Positions 19,001-27,772 of a stretch of DNA of 64,000 bases are shown piece after piece. Within the stretch, counting starts at the first letter, position 1. Each line of letters starts with the position of its first letter. The DNA is from CAKZNE01 sp040222435 (GTDB taxonomy: Bacteria; Bacteroidota; Bacteroidia; Flavobacteriales; Schleiferiaceae): contig OZ243107.1 of NCBI GenBank assembly GCA_965212245.1, positions 1 through 64,000 of the forward strand, in the 5' to 3' direction. The position numbers and the translations under genes are program-made. Below the pieces are notes generated by a model that did not search any database, had not been told where the DNA came from, and saw only the letters and a program-made list of their open reading frames with translations.

Positions 19001-20725
19001 AACCCCAATAGCCGGGAAATATTTATTGACGATTTCAATTACGAAGTAATACCCTCCTGCCTGGAACCCGCTAACTTTACTGTAGATACTTCTGTTGTAA
19101 GTGATTCTACAGCTTTATTAACCTGGAGTAGTAATGGAAGCGCATCTTATACCATAGAATATGGGTATGCTGGTTTTGCACTGGGTACCGGAACCGTGCA
19201 AACCACTACTCATGATTCTTTACAAGTGCGTTTAGCTAAAGTGAACCTGCCTTATGAGTTTTACATACAGAGTTATTGCAATCCGGATAGCAGTTTTTAC
19301 TTCGGACCCGTGCGTTTCTTTACGCCTCCCTCTCTTTGTGAAGATTTTGAAGCCTATGTGAAAGCTCCTTTCAAAGATCAATCGGCACTTTTTCAGCCAG
19401 TACCTTACAGCTATATCAATGATGTAACAGAAATAACAGACGCGAGAGCCTATACAGGCAGTCAATCGGTTCATTTTTTCCCACCTTTCTCTATTGGTAT
19501 CTCTTCTTCCATTGCCAATATTGAAAACCTGGATACCGGAGCCTATACCTTCAGCCTGGCTATAAACGTAGCCTCCGGCTTTACCGGCAACTACTCAGTA
19601 TACCAGGATTTTCTAAACTTCGGAACTGGATTCAATGCTTTTTTTGACTCACAGGGCACGGCTGCCTTTTTTAATAATCAGGCACTGATCACCGATACAC
19701 TGGCTAAGTTTAATTTTATACATGATACCTGGATACACATGCAACATATTATTGACCTTGATAATGATACCACCTGGATACTGGTAGACGGTAATAATAT
19801 TAATGCAGGCTGGAAATACACACAAGGTTTACCCCATACCACTGCTACGATAGACGCCATCGGTTTTTTTGCCAGCTATGGTTTTATAGGTGGTAATAAT
19901 GATGACTTTTATATAGATGATTTCTGTATACGCCCCTTTAAAAACTGCCTGGCTTCAGTGGTGAATTCCGTAACTGCTCAAAGCTGTGATGAGGTTAGTG
20001 TGAATTTTGCAGATACTATTGCCTCCGTAATAGAATATGGTTTAGCCGGTTTTACGCCTGGTAATGGACAAATCCTCACCAAATCAGCTGCTTCGGTAAC
20101 CCTAAGCGGTTTACAACCCGGCACCAATTATGAAGTGTATACCTACACCATCTGTAACGGAAACGATACCAGTATAGTAAGCGGCCCCTATACCGTAACC
20201 ACGGCCTCTGCACCCTTGCCTAATTTGCAGTTTAGTTCATCAGTAACTCATACTCCTACGGATCAGACTATTATGCTGAACGGAGGAAACTCCACACAAA
20301 CCGATTACATAGTTTGGAATTTTGACGGGGGAATAGTGGATACCGGGTTTAGCAGTTCGCAAACCTATACCACCAACGGTCCGGTAGATATAATTGTAAC
20401 GGCCTATAATGCCTGTGGGCAAACTTCAGATACCCTTACTTTCTTCATTAACATTGGCCTGGAGGAAGTGCATTACGGAGATCTTCATATTTATCCGAAC
20501 CCGGTAAGCGATGAGCTCACCATTCAATGGGATGAACCGCAGACCTCGCACATCCGTATGCGTTTGATCAACGCCCAGGGCCAGTTGGTCAAAAATGAAA
20601 CCTGGAGTGACGTAGGAGCCTCTTTCCAACAAAGTATCTCGTTAAAACACAAACCGGCCGGTATGTATATTTTGATCCTGGAAACGGATAAACGGTCGTG
20701 GACGCGCCAGCTTTACAAACGTTAG
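16016..20725 (+). CDS. Giant secreted FN3-repeat protein with type A T9SS sorting domain
   Basis: Predicted surface protein of 1569 residues. After a signal peptide (residues 3-23) come alternating jelly-roll-like and fibronectin type III-like modules. Each FN3 unit carries a repeated YG-xx-GF-xxG signature: WGPRGFNQG, YGPKGFKTAG, FGRSGFYQG, YGYAGFALG and YGLAGFTPG. The jelly-roll units begin with similar segments (TAPYYTNFDNHPTGAEALCW, TAPYFTNYDNDVDGETPYCW). A PKD-like domain (WNFDGGIVDTGFSSSQTYT) precedes the C-terminal sorting domain starting at HIYPNPVSDELTIQW. Such proteins usually serve as adhesins or carry binding modules for polymers; no catalytic domain is visible. ATG at 16022 is an alternative start. 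Confidence 0.88.
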   Translation: MIMYRFFLTLFISTISLWTIAQLSSSGGTAAVQAQLSVNTTAAVSPPCSQTIGYFNDFDTSGAYVLPACWSFYNSGLPFSNGVNTANYPPSDVSPSAFLDIFSSGLDTVIAISPRFTDFTSGRKMVSFFAWSEFPGEHLIVGTVDSNTHPYNFHPADTIVLQRDFQEYVIHFDAQNYNGTGNYVAFMHGNQIPYSGIRIDNFLYDTIPDCPNVTNPIVSYISDTSAVINLNDTNSVFDFVWGPRGFNQGSATTVSGNNPFTIHPLTPDTEYEFLVAVNCSAQNNGSSKFSSIRYSFKTLCSPLTAPYYTNFDNHPTGAEALCWRNILRGDGQNFVRVDPVARTAPFSQPNLLYFQNNGNNMPGDLTMTLTPSFSDLDHDDHQLRFVASSTSGNSSLIIGTVTSPQNPETFIQQDSIYLISSNQDRNNPVYQEYIVDLDTSLIPADHRHIALVSSNTSDFYADLFIDNFHYEPRNDCHAPDITSINLIRKDSVSAALNWANGQGTKTTVLYGPKGFKTAGGIYNSIPATTNSILLTSLSSNTEYDIYLVDSCNSGASYWSGPFSLQTACGSLPTPFYENFDGPTWLAGNGYSNEGDIMDNCWSRNPENYFNYTWSVGQGITPSAFTGPDSDVSGSGNYLYTHSSLGNRFDTALVMTPYLNLNYLNDPYLEFYFHRYGTNMTDLHVEYRIDSANWGPLLTITVQPQVASGSPFSKIGVALPDTIGNTQVRFKTISAGFGGGDIAIDEISVDEAPACKMITDINISAISDTSVTLSWAGTGTSQTYELWFGRSGFYQGPFSTGGTKINVASNSLTLDTLRPFTDYQFLVKAKCGVSDSSDYSLVYNFTTLCAAYTAPYFTNYDNDVDGETPYCWDIITKGPTAEVKTLTTNNSYSEPNCLNMNNGSFSNTLVAISPAFSDMPLNDKRIRMQLKRSGNAPEVLYIGTISPPFSDTSFHPLDTIIPTAHYSTYLLELTSTNGYNGSDINVAFMHGNTNAHNPNSREIFIDDFNYEVIPSCLEPANFTVDTSVVSDSTALLTWSSNGSASYTIEYGYAGFALGTGTVQTTTHDSLQVRLAKVNLPYEFYIQSYCNPDSSFYFGPVRFFTPPSLCEDFEAYVKAPFKDQSALFQPVPYSYINDVTEITDARAYTGSQSVHFFPPFSIGISSSIANIENLDTGAYTFSLAINVASGFTGNYSVYQDFLNFGTGFNAFFDSQGTAAFFNNQALITDTLAKFNFIHDTWIHMQHIIDLDNDTTWILVDGNNINAGWKYTQGLPHTTATIDAIGFFASYGFIGGNNDDFYIDDFCIRPFKNCLASVVNSVTAQSCDEVSVNFADTIASVIEYGLAGFTPGNGQILTKSAASVTLSGLQPGTNYEVYTYTICNGNDTSIVSGPYTVTTASAPLPNLQFSSSVTHTPTDQTIMLNGGNSTQTDYIVWNFDGGIVDTGFSSSQTYTTNGPVDIIVTAYNACGQTSDTLTFFINIGLEEVHYGDLHIYPNPVSDELTIQWDEPQTSHIRMRLINAQGQLVKNETWSDVGASFQQSISLKHKPAGMYILILETDKRSWTRQLYKR

Positions 20726-20742
20726 TTCTTCATCAGCCACAT

Positions 20743-20775
20743 AAAAAGGCGCGGTTTTATACCGCGCCTTTTTTT
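20743..20775. terminator. Bidirectional terminator between convergent genes
   Basis: Arms GGCGCGGT (20748-20755) and ACCGCGCC (20761-20768) surround TTTAT, with A5 before and T7 after, so it can end both the FN3 gene and the minus-strand regulator, whose stop codon lies in the T-run. Confidence 0.9.
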
Positions 20776-22402
20776 AGCCGTATAGTTTCTCGCGAATAAA
20801 AAACTCAAAGGTTTCTCCCTTTTGCAACCCCAGTTTTTTACGAAGGTGATACCTCTTCATATTTACGCTGGCCGGTTTAATACTCATGAGCACCGCTATT
20901 TCTTTATAGCTTAGTTTCAACATGATCAAAAGCAGTAATTGGATTTCTCTTTGTGTAAGTTCTGGCAATTGCGCCAGCAGGTCTTCCAGAAAAACCTCGG
21001 TCAACTGTTCCGATTTTCGTAAAAAAGCCTCCCGGTGCGGGCTGTGCTCCTTAACCTTCCCTAACCACGCAGAAACTTCCTTTAGTTGAGCAGATGACGT
21101 ATCCCCCTTTTCCAGTTTTCCAAAGCCTGAACGCACTTTATTTAGCACTTCATTATTTTGCACAAAGGCCAAGGCAAACTCCGCTAAACTCTTTTTCTGG
21201 ATCTTTAACCGCTCCTCCAACCTCTTCTGTTCCAGTCGGGTATTCTCCAATTCGCTCTCCAGCAATTTCTGTTGGGATGCTTTATATTTTCTGTCCTGCC
21301 TCAGTAATTCATTGGCTTTTTTTCGCTTGTCTTTCAATGAAAAAAACAGATAGGTGGCTAGGGATACTATAACCGTAAAAATGGCCAGGTACAACAACTT
21401 CAGAAAAGAATCTTTTTCTGCAGATAGCTGCAAGGCTTCAATCTCTCTCTCCTGCGCCTGTACTTCATACTCAGCCTTCATACGCTTTAGTAGTTCCCGC
21501 TTTCCTTCCATATCCATGAAATCCCGAATGCTATCTTTGAGCATCAGTTGCTGATAGGCCTCATCAAAATTTTCATTTTTCAAGGAAACCATGTATAACA
21601 ACTCATGGCTGTACATTTCAATACGGGGCAATTTACCATCGCTTTCAGCCAGAGTTTGCCTAATGTATATACGGCAGGAATCACTATAACCGGCATTCAG
21701 CATAAACCTCCCCACGTGATAACTAGCGTACACTTTACCCATCAATTCATTACTTTGCCGGTATAAATTAAGTGCTTGTTTTAAAGTTTGAATACCGGTC
21801 TTATAATCTCCCTTACTAGCCCTTACTGTTCCTAAATTCAGCAAGCTACTTCGAATAACCTGCTCATATTTCATGACAGAAGCCAATTGGTAGGACCGTT
21901 TGAAATAAGTTTCTGCCGAATCCAGCTGGTTGTTATCCAGGTATACCGATCCGATATTGACCAGGTTCCGGGCAATACCAGTGGAATCCCCTGCTTTATG
22001 GTAGAGCTTAATGCTGGTTCTATAGTTCTGTATCTCTTCCTTAACACTTCCGGCTACATTTCCAAAATTCATATAAATACCAGCCAACCCTAAAGTATCC
22101 CTGTGCTTTTCATATAATTCCCGGGCTTGCAAGTAATACGATATCGCCCGTTCATGATCCCCCAGGTACATGAACAAGGTTCCTTTACGCTTAGCCACCC
22201 AGGCTTGCAGGTCAGGGTCATCCGCATACACCTTGAAACTGGAAATAGTATTGAGAAAACTCAGAGCTGAATCCGGCTGGGTCTGTAATTTCCGTTCTAC
22301 TTTTTCCTTCCATTCATTCAAACTGGAAGGTCCTGCATTTGGAGCCTGAGCCCTGGCCAAATGAAAACAAAAGAGAAACATCAGCATTGAATACCTACTC
22401 AT
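20774..22402 (-). CDS. TPR / transmembrane / LuxR-type HTH regulator
   Basis: Membrane-bound transcription regulator of 542 residues. A signal peptide (MLMFLFCFHLARA) leads a periplasmic TPR array (repeats such as AISYYLQARELYEKHRDTLG and TYFKRSYQLASVMKYEQV, about residues 60-300), then one transmembrane helix (LLYLAIFTVIVSLATYLFF), a charged coiled coil, and a C-terminal LuxR-type helix-turn-helix (LTQREIQLLLLIMLKLSYKE, then VNMKRYHLRKKLGL). The layout fits a one-component system sensing in the periplasm and binding DNA in the cytoplasm. Ligand and targets are unknown. It overlaps its upstream paralogue by 4 bases. Confidence 0.85.
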   Translation of the reverse strand: MSRYSMLMFLFCFHLARAQAPNAGPSSLNEWKEKVERKLQTQPDSALSFLNTISSFKVYADDPDLQAWVAKRKGTLFMYLGDHERAISYYLQARELYEKHRDTLGLAGIYMNFGNVAGSVKEEIQNYRTSIKLYHKAGDSTGIARNLVNIGSVYLDNNQLDSAETYFKRSYQLASVMKYEQVIRSSLLNLGTVRASKGDYKTGIQTLKQALNLYRQSNELMGKVYASYHVGRFMLNAGYSDSCRIYIRQTLAESDGKLPRIEMYSHELLYMVSLKNENFDEAYQQLMLKDSIRDFMDMEGKRELLKRMKAEYEVQAQEREIEALQLSAEKDSFLKLLYLAIFTVIVSLATYLFFSLKDKRKKANELLRQDRKYKASQQKLLESELENTRLEQKRLEERLKIQKKSLAEFALAFVQNNEVLNKVRSGFGKLEKGDTSSAQLKEVSAWLGKVKEHSPHREAFLRKSEQLTEVFLEDLLAQLPELTQREIQLLLLIMLKLSYKEIAVLMSIKPASVNMKRYHLRKKLGLQKGETFEFFIREKLYG

Positions 22403-24030
22403 AGATTCTCTTTTATAAAATGGTCAAAAGTCTGATCACTTTCCATCCCCAGTTTTTTCCTGAGACGGTATCGCTTGGTCATAATGCTGCTGCGTTCAAT
22501 ATTATAGATCGAAGCCAATTCTGCACTATCTACACCCAGCATAATAAACACCAGTAGGTGAATATCCTGTTCCGTTAGCTGGGGAAATCGTGATTGTAGT
22601 TTAAATAGAAACTCATCATCCAGCTTTAAGGCGTTTTCCACAAAAGCACGCCTGGCAGGATCGTGATTATTACTCTGCTGCAAATACACATTCAATTCCC
22701 TCAGCTTCTCCTTTTGAGCCGGGTCAGAAACGTTTCTTCGCAGTTTTCTCACCTTGGTCCTTAGGTCGTTTAACAGCTGATCATTCCGAATAAAGTTCTC
22801 CGAAAAATCATGTAGCTCTTCTTTGGTGTTTTGAATCTCATCATCAAGATTGGATTGGAGCAAGCGTTCTTTTTTAAGCTCAGACTCCAGTACTTTTCTT
22901 TCCAGCTCTGCCTGATTTTGCTCATTGGCACGTAATAGCTTTAAACTGATTATTCTTTTACGCTGGAAATAATAAATATTAAAAACCAATGTCAGGGCAA
23001 GGCCTATTAAAAGAATCAGAGCCACTCTTATATAGGCATCACTTTTAGCACTGGCTTCCAGAAATGTGAGTTGCTCCCCTTGTAACTGGCTTTCATACTC
23101 CGTTTCCATCAGGCTTAAAGCATTTTGAATTTGTGCCTGCTTTACCTGGTTTAAAGAGTCGGCTTTCTGGTAGTGGTATATAGCACCATTATAATCACCC
23201 TCCCGCAACGCTATTTTGCGTAAAAGTTCGTTTGCCTGTTCCACTTGTTCAGGGAAACGCTGGGGAGGGGAGTCAGCCAATAGAGTGTCTTTTGCTTCAC
23301 TGTACCGGTTCATTTCAAAAAGCTGATAAGCCTTCGCGTATACCAGCTGGTACTTCAGCTCTTCATCCGTAGTACCTTTAAAGTAAGTACGTAGATATGT
23401 ACGGATCGCATTCACCTCAGTCCATTTATTATGAGTGAGATAATGTCTTAAAAGCAGATTGTATTGCTCTCTCAATAAAAGACTGTCACCTTTGGTGATG
23501 GCTTTGTAAATAGTCTTTTTCAGTAAGTCCTCGGCTTTGTGTGAAGCCTGATTTTTTTCATAGAGTTTTGCCAAGGAATTGAGCAGATGTATGGTAAGGC
23601 CCCGGGCACTATCCGGTGCAAAATTCAACGCCCTCTTCAATAAATTCTCTTGCTCCTCAGTATGCCCTTTGAGCTCAGCATATACCAAATGAGAATATGC
23701 TTTGCCATAGTTGTCTCCCGAACTTTCAAAAGACACCATAGCTTTTTCCAGATATCTTTCAGCATGGGAGGTCAACTCATTTTGAGTAAACACCAATCCT
23801 TTGGCTAACAAAGCGTAACTTTTTTCAACGGATGAGTAACCGGGCTGTTTAAGTATGCGGTTAGCTTCTGAAAGGGCTGAATCAGGATATTGACAAGATA
23901 ACCGCAAAAGTGAATATGGCGTACCGGTATAGACAAGGGCATACCCCTGTAAGCCAAAACAAATTAAGGTTAGAACAAACGTCTTATACACGCTCCTTCT
24001 CCACCCTTTAAAAACCTGAAGATCGTGCAC
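22399..24030 (-). CDS. TPR / transmembrane / LuxR-type HTH regulator, tandem paralogue
   Basis: 543 residues with the same architecture as the downstream gene: hydrophobic N-terminus (TFVLTLICFGLQGYALVY), TPR-like periplasmic repeats, one membrane helix (VALILLIGLALTLVFNIYYF), a coiled coil and a C-terminal HTH (LTEQDIHLLVFIMLGVDSAE then IMTKRYRLRKKLGM). The two products are clearly related but diverged, and the 4-base overlap indicates coupled translation. Together they may form a heteromeric or layered sensor. Function is inferred from layout only. No target operator can be picked out here. Confidence 0.85.
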   Translation of the reverse strand: MHDLQVFKGWRRSVYKTFVLTLICFGLQGYALVYTGTPYSLLRLSCQYPDSALSEANRILKQPGYSSVEKSYALLAKGLVFTQNELTSHAERYLEKAMVSFESSGDNYGKAYSHLVYAELKGHTEEQENLLKRALNFAPDSARGLTIHLLNSLAKLYEKNQASHKAEDLLKKTIYKAITKGDSLLLREQYNLLLRHYLTHNKWTEVNAIRTYLRTYFKGTTDEELKYQLVYAKAYQLFEMNRYSEAKDTLLADSPPQRFPEQVEQANELLRKIALREGDYNGAIYHYQKADSLNQVKQAQIQNALSLMETEYESQLQGEQLTFLEASAKSDAYIRVALILLIGLALTLVFNIYYFQRKRIISLKLLRANEQNQAELERKVLESELKKERLLQSNLDDEIQNTKEELHDFSENFIRNDQLLNDLRTKVRKLRRNVSDPAQKEKLRELNVYLQQSNNHDPARRAFVENALKLDDEFLFKLQSRFPQLTEQDIHLLVFIMLGVDSAELASIYNIERSSIMTKRYRLRKKLGMESDQTFDHFIKENL

Positions 24031-24137
24031 TGAAATAGAATCTTGAATCCCAATATCAGCAATTTAGCTGAATTAGGCGAAAGCCTTTTATTAGAACACT
24101 TTTTATCCCAGTTAAAAGGACGGGCAATTCACCTGGT

Positions 24138-24704
24138 TCAGAAAATCTCAGGATTATAGTTTTCAGGATGTTTTCCCTTAATAGGACGATATTGTTCCTG
24201 GATGTAATACATATCTCTTTCAAAATCTCCGGAAGGATGAAAAACACCTAGTACACCCCCTATCTTTTTCTCGTAATCCAGATATCCCATACTAATGGGA
24301 ACATCAGCTTCACGCGCAATACGGTAAAAACCGGTTCGCCATTTGGAAGCCGGCTTACGTGTACCCTCTGCCGGCACTAGTATCACCAATTCATCGGGAT
24401 TGGCTTTCAGTAACTCAATGGCATGGTCAGTAAGCTGATTTTTTTGTTTAGAACGATCCACACCTAAAGCACCCGTCCAACGAAAAAACCACCCAAATAA
24501 ACCCCGCGTATACTCGCTCTTGATAAAATACTTAAGATCCACGCCCATTTTCCAAAAGGCGGCCAATGCCAAAGGAAAATCCCAATTGGAGGTATGCGGA
24601 GCCGCCAGCATTACCGAGCGTTTCATTCTTTTAATCTGCTCTTTTTTAACCGGAACTTTCCAGCCGGCAATTCCTAAAAATATGGTAGCCAGTACCTTTT
24701 TCAA
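24138..24704 (-). CDS. PlsC-family acyltransferase
   Basis: Lysophospholipid acyltransferase-like protein of 188 residues. The catalytic HX4D motif is HTSNWD (His37-Asp42) and the acceptor/phosphate motif is PAEGTRKP (111-118). It is shorter than PlsC proper (about 240 aa) and belongs to the compact group often annotated as 1-acylglycerol-3-phosphate acyltransferase; ornithine-lipid or other acyl acceptors are possible. The start is a TTG at 24704, because an in-frame TGA lies two codons upstream. It is a single gene between the regulator pair and the helicase. Confidence 0.8.
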   Translation of the reverse strand: MKKVLATIFLGIAGWKVPVKKEQIKRMKRSVMLAAPHTSNWDFPLALAAFWKMGVDLKYFIKSEYTRGLFGWFFRWTGALGVDRSKQKNQLTDHAIELLKANPDELVILVPAEGTRKPASKWRTGFYRIAREADVPISMGYLDYEKKIGGVLGVFHPSGDFERDMYYIQEQYRPIKGKHPENYNPEIF

Positions 24705-24788
24705 ATCTCAAAAGTTTGAGCCAAAATAGAACGAAATGCAGTAGGCTTAAAAATAATCGTTATGCATGAATAGTAAATAAGGGATGTG

Positions 24789-26216
24789 TTATTCTGTAAA
24801 GTTCTCATCCTTAAAGCCCATCAGGTATACTTTGGACTGTGCCCTGGTAATGGCGGTATACAGCCAGCGCAGGTAATCCATATCCACCTCTCCGGTGGGT
24901 AACCACGGTTGTTCTATAAAAACATTTTTCCATTGCCCCCCCTGTGCTTTATGGCAGGTAATAGCATAGGCAAACTTTACCTGCAATGCATTGAAATACG
25001 GGTTAGCCTGTACCTTCTGGTGCCTTTTATACTTCTGTGGGATATCCGCGTAATCCTCCAGTACTTTCTGGTATAATTTTGATGACTCTTCCCAGGGCAG
25101 GGAAGCAGCCGGCATATCCAGAACGTTTAGCATTAAAACCGTTTCAAAGGGTTCCATTTCATCGTAATCCACCATACGTACCTTCACCCGCACAAAACGG
25201 AGATCATACAGATCCTTATACTCATAGATCTCCAGCAGTTCAATAATATCTCCATTGGCAATAAAACCCGCCCGGGATTTTTCGGATACCCAGAAATAAT
25301 TGTTTTTAACCACCATCAGGTAGTCGCCCGGAGATATTTCATCTTCCTGCCAAAGGATGCGTCTTCGGATTTGCTGATTAAAAAGATTAGCTCTTTTATT
25401 AGACCTTACAATTATGGAGGTTCCCTCCCGCCCTTCATCACGAAAAGAAGCCTGCAGAGCGTCCTCCACTTCATACCCTTCTAAAAGACGTACAAAATCA
25501 GGCTGAGCCTCAAAGCGGGGCACCTCAAATTGCTCCTGCCGCTGCATCCCCCGTAAGAAAGTAGCATTTTGCAGAATACCGGAGTTTTCAGCCTGCCGCA
25601 TTACTTCCTTTAGTTCCACTTCCACGCACTCCTTACGAAAGGTTACCCCCAGATAATTCGCATCCAAAGCCGGACTCTGATCTGTTCCTACCGGTGGTAA
25701 CTGTGCATTGTCTCCGATTAATATAAGCTTGCAATTCACTCCTGACCGAACGTATTCAATAAGATCATGTAACAGCCCGCCCGACAGTAAATTAAAATCA
25801 TTACTGTTGTCCTGTATCATGGAAGCCTCATCCACAACAAAAAGGGTATGGGTGGATTTATTTTCCTTCAACCGAAAGTTCATACTCCCCTTTTTATCGC
25901 GGGTAGGCCGGAAAATATGCCGGTGAATGGTAGAGGCTCTCTTGCCTGAGTACTGGGTCATAACCTTAGCAGCCCTGCCCGTAGGTGCCAATAGAATTAC
26001 TTTACGTTTAAACTCCGGCAGCGTTTTTACCAAAGATTTTATGATGGTGGTTTTTCCGGTACCGGCATACCCCTTAAGTAGAAAAACCTCGTCAGGGTTA
26101 AGCCTCAGGCAATACTCAGAAAGCCGGGTAAGCGCTATTTCCTGATCCAGGGTAGGTTCAAACTGAAAGTTGGTAAGCAGGCCCTGGTAGAGCTTCTTTT
26201 TTTGAATTACATCCAC
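24789..26216 (-). CDS. RecD-like SF1 DNA helicase
   Basis: ATP-dependent helicase of 475 residues. Walker A is GYAGTGKTT (49-57), Walker B LFVVDEASM, a Q-rich motif III GDNAQLPPVG, and C-terminal motif VI region AYAITCHKAQGGQWKNVFIE and LYTAITRA. This is the compact RecD2/Pif1-like type without RecBC partners nearby. It may act in repair or replication restart; substrate is not determinable here. The gene is a stand-alone minus-strand unit, divergent from the next plus-strand gene. Confidence 0.9.
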   Translation of the reverse strand: MDVIQKKKLYQGLLTNFQFEPTLDQEIALTRLSEYCLRLNPDEVFLLKGYAGTGKTTIIKSLVKTLPEFKRKVILLAPTGRAAKVMTQYSGKRASTIHRHIFRPTRDKKGSMNFRLKENKSTHTLFVVDEASMIQDNSNDFNLLSGGLLHDLIEYVRSGVNCKLILIGDNAQLPPVGTDQSPALDANYLGVTFRKECVEVELKEVMRQAENSGILQNATFLRGMQRQEQFEVPRFEAQPDFVRLLEGYEVEDALQASFRDEGREGTSIIVRSNKRANLFNQQIRRRILWQEDEISPGDYLMVVKNNYFWVSEKSRAGFIANGDIIELLEIYEYKDLYDLRFVRVKVRMVDYDEMEPFETVLMLNVLDMPAASLPWEESSKLYQKVLEDYADIPQKYKRHQKVQANPYFNALQVKFAYAITCHKAQGGQWKNVFIEQPWLPTGEVDMDYLRWLYTAITRAQSKVYLMGFKDENFTE

Positions 26217-26276
26217 TTGTCAAAAATAAGGTCTAAGACCACCATCCAAAACAATTTAGTCAATAAAAAAAAGTTG

Positions 26277-26284
26277 TAGATTTG
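26277..26284 (+). promoter_or_regulatory. Promoter -7 element TAGATTTG
   Basis: Exact TAnnTTTG match 36 bases before the ATG at 26320. It overlaps the GTG at 26284 that would otherwise be a longer start, which argues for the ATG. Confidence 0.6.
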
Positions 26285-26319
26285 TGCGCAACGCAATAAA
26301 AAAACTCGCCAAAAGCATT

Positions 26320-26928
26320 ATGGATTCTAAGGTTTCGCTTATTCTTAAAATCGTTTTAGCCGTGGTTATCGTTTATCTTGGCTACCTCTTGTACTCTATT
26401 ATCCAAGAGCCCATTCAATTTGAAGAACTCAAGGAAAAAAGATATGCTAAAGTAAAGGAGCGTTTGGAAAACATTCGTGACGCCCAAAAAGCATATCGTG
26501 CAGAATATAGCCAGTTTGCCTCAGATTTTAATACGTTGATTGCTTTTGTGGATACTGGCAAACAAAGTATTATTGAGCGTAAAGATTCTTCTTTCACCTA
26601 TTACAATGAAACCTATCAGCAGGAAATGGTGAAAGACACCATTGTTACCAAAATCCTGGGGTATCAACCCGTAAAGAAAAGTCTTTTCGGGACTGATTTT
26701 GATGCTTCCCAACTACAATATATTCCGTCCACTGACAGTGAAAAATTTGAAATGGATGCTTCCAAGATCAAGGTGAATGATATCATTGTACCGGTATTTG
26801 AAGCCAAAGCTTCCAATAAGCAGATTTTTGGTGATGTGCTGAGTAAATACGATCAGTTTATTGACAAGAACTATTCGCTTACGGTTGGTTCTCTTGTTGA
26901 ACCTAAGTTAAGTGGAAACTGGAGGTAA
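26320..26928 (+). CDS. Hypothetical protein with one N-terminal membrane helix
   Basis: A 202-residue protein I do not recognise as a named family. One N-terminal membrane helix (LILKIVLAVVIVYLGYLLYSI) precedes a soluble, charged domain starting YAKVKERLENIRDAQKAYRAEY, which resembles the conserved opening of pilin-like or type II secretion minor subunits only vaguely. The start chosen is the ATG at 26320, because the upstream GTG overlaps the promoter element. It overlaps the next frame (DUF3822) by 17 bases, so the two, then rsmD, probably form an operon. Confidence 0.65.
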   Translation: MDSKVSLILKIVLAVVIVYLGYLLYSIIQEPIQFEELKEKRYAKVKERLENIRDAQKAYRAEYSQFASDFNTLIAFVDTGKQSIIERKDSSFTYYNETYQQEMVKDTIVTKILGYQPVKKSLFGTDFDASQLQYIPSTDSEKFEMDASKIKVNDIIVPVFEAKASNKQIFGDVLSKYDQFIDKNYSLTVGSLVEPKLSGNWR

Positions 26929-27772
26929 TCATATCGATTTCAGTCACTTTTATAAAGACCCATCTTTAGATCAGAGCCGGATTAAGCAGTGCCATGCCGT
27001 ACTAAACCTGCGTAGGGATGGCATGGGTATACTCATTGTAAATAACGACAGGCAACAGGTATTGGCTCTGGCCAATTTTGACTGGTCTCCTCTCTCCGGC
27101 CATAAGGAAGCACTTACCCTTATTGAAAAAAATATCCTCTCACTGGAGTTTAACCTGGAAGAGTGTCTATCCATGCAATGGATTTTTTCCGGGGAAAAAG
27201 TGAGCTTAGTACCTCAGGAATTGTTTGAGGAAGAAAAAAGTATGCGGGTGATGGAGCTGACCTGCCGCCCTGAGACGGATGAAAAGACTGTTTCTGACAT
27301 CTGGACAAAACACCAGATTGTTTCCCTGTACCAGGTACCGGTTTATTTACAGGAATGGATACAGCATAATTTTGAAGAAAGCACGCTTATTCATAGTAGT
27401 ACTGCCCTGCACGGACTTTCTCAGCTTTATGAACATGATGAAGTTTTTGCCATTTTAATGGTGGAACATAGCCATGCTGAATTTTACCTTTCAGTAAACG
27501 GAAGACCGGTTTTTTACAATCACTTCTCGTATGCCGTGGAAGAAGACCTGTTGTATTACCTGCTCTTTGCTTTGGAACAAAACCGCATACTGGCCCCTGA
27601 AATTAATTTGAAGATAGCCGGAAAAGCCCCCAAGGGGAAAAAGCTGAATATGCTGCTTAGCGAATACATTGGTTCTGTAGAGCCTCTTTCTATTCCCAAA
27701 GCCTATAAACTGGCGCCCGGTTTAAGTGAAGACCGGTTTCGCTCTCTAATCCTTTTAGCCGGAAGTATATGA
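26912..27772 (+). CDS. DUF3822 family protein
   Basis: Bacteroidota-restricted family of 286 residues with an actin/ASKHA-like outline. It sits in its usual place directly before rsmD, overlapping it by 4 bases (ATGA). Visible features include AVLNLRRDGMGILIVNNDRQ near the N-terminus and FAILMVEHSHAEFYLSVNGR in the middle. The GTG start at 26912 overlaps the upstream gene; no later Met lies near the N-terminus. No function is established; conserved linkage to rsmD is the only clue. Confidence 0.75.
   Translation: METGGNHIDFSHFYKDPSLDQSRIKQCHAVLNLRRDGMGILIVNNDRQQVLALANFDWSPLSGHKEALTLIEKNILSLEFNLEECLSMQWIFSGEKVSLVPQELFEEEKSMRVMELTCRPETDEKTVSDIWTKHQIVSLYQVPVYLQEWIQHNFEESTLIHSSTALHGLSQLYEHDEVFAILMVEHSHAEFYLSVNGRPVFYNHFSYAVEEDLLYYLLFALEQNRILAPEINLKIAGKAPKGKKLNMLLSEYIGSVEPLSIPKAYKLAPGLSEDRFRSLILLAGSI

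Noticed and set aside
24056..24247. 63-codon minus-strand frame beside the acyltransferase
   Set aside because: It overlaps the C-terminus of the acyltransferase in another frame and shows no protein-like features.
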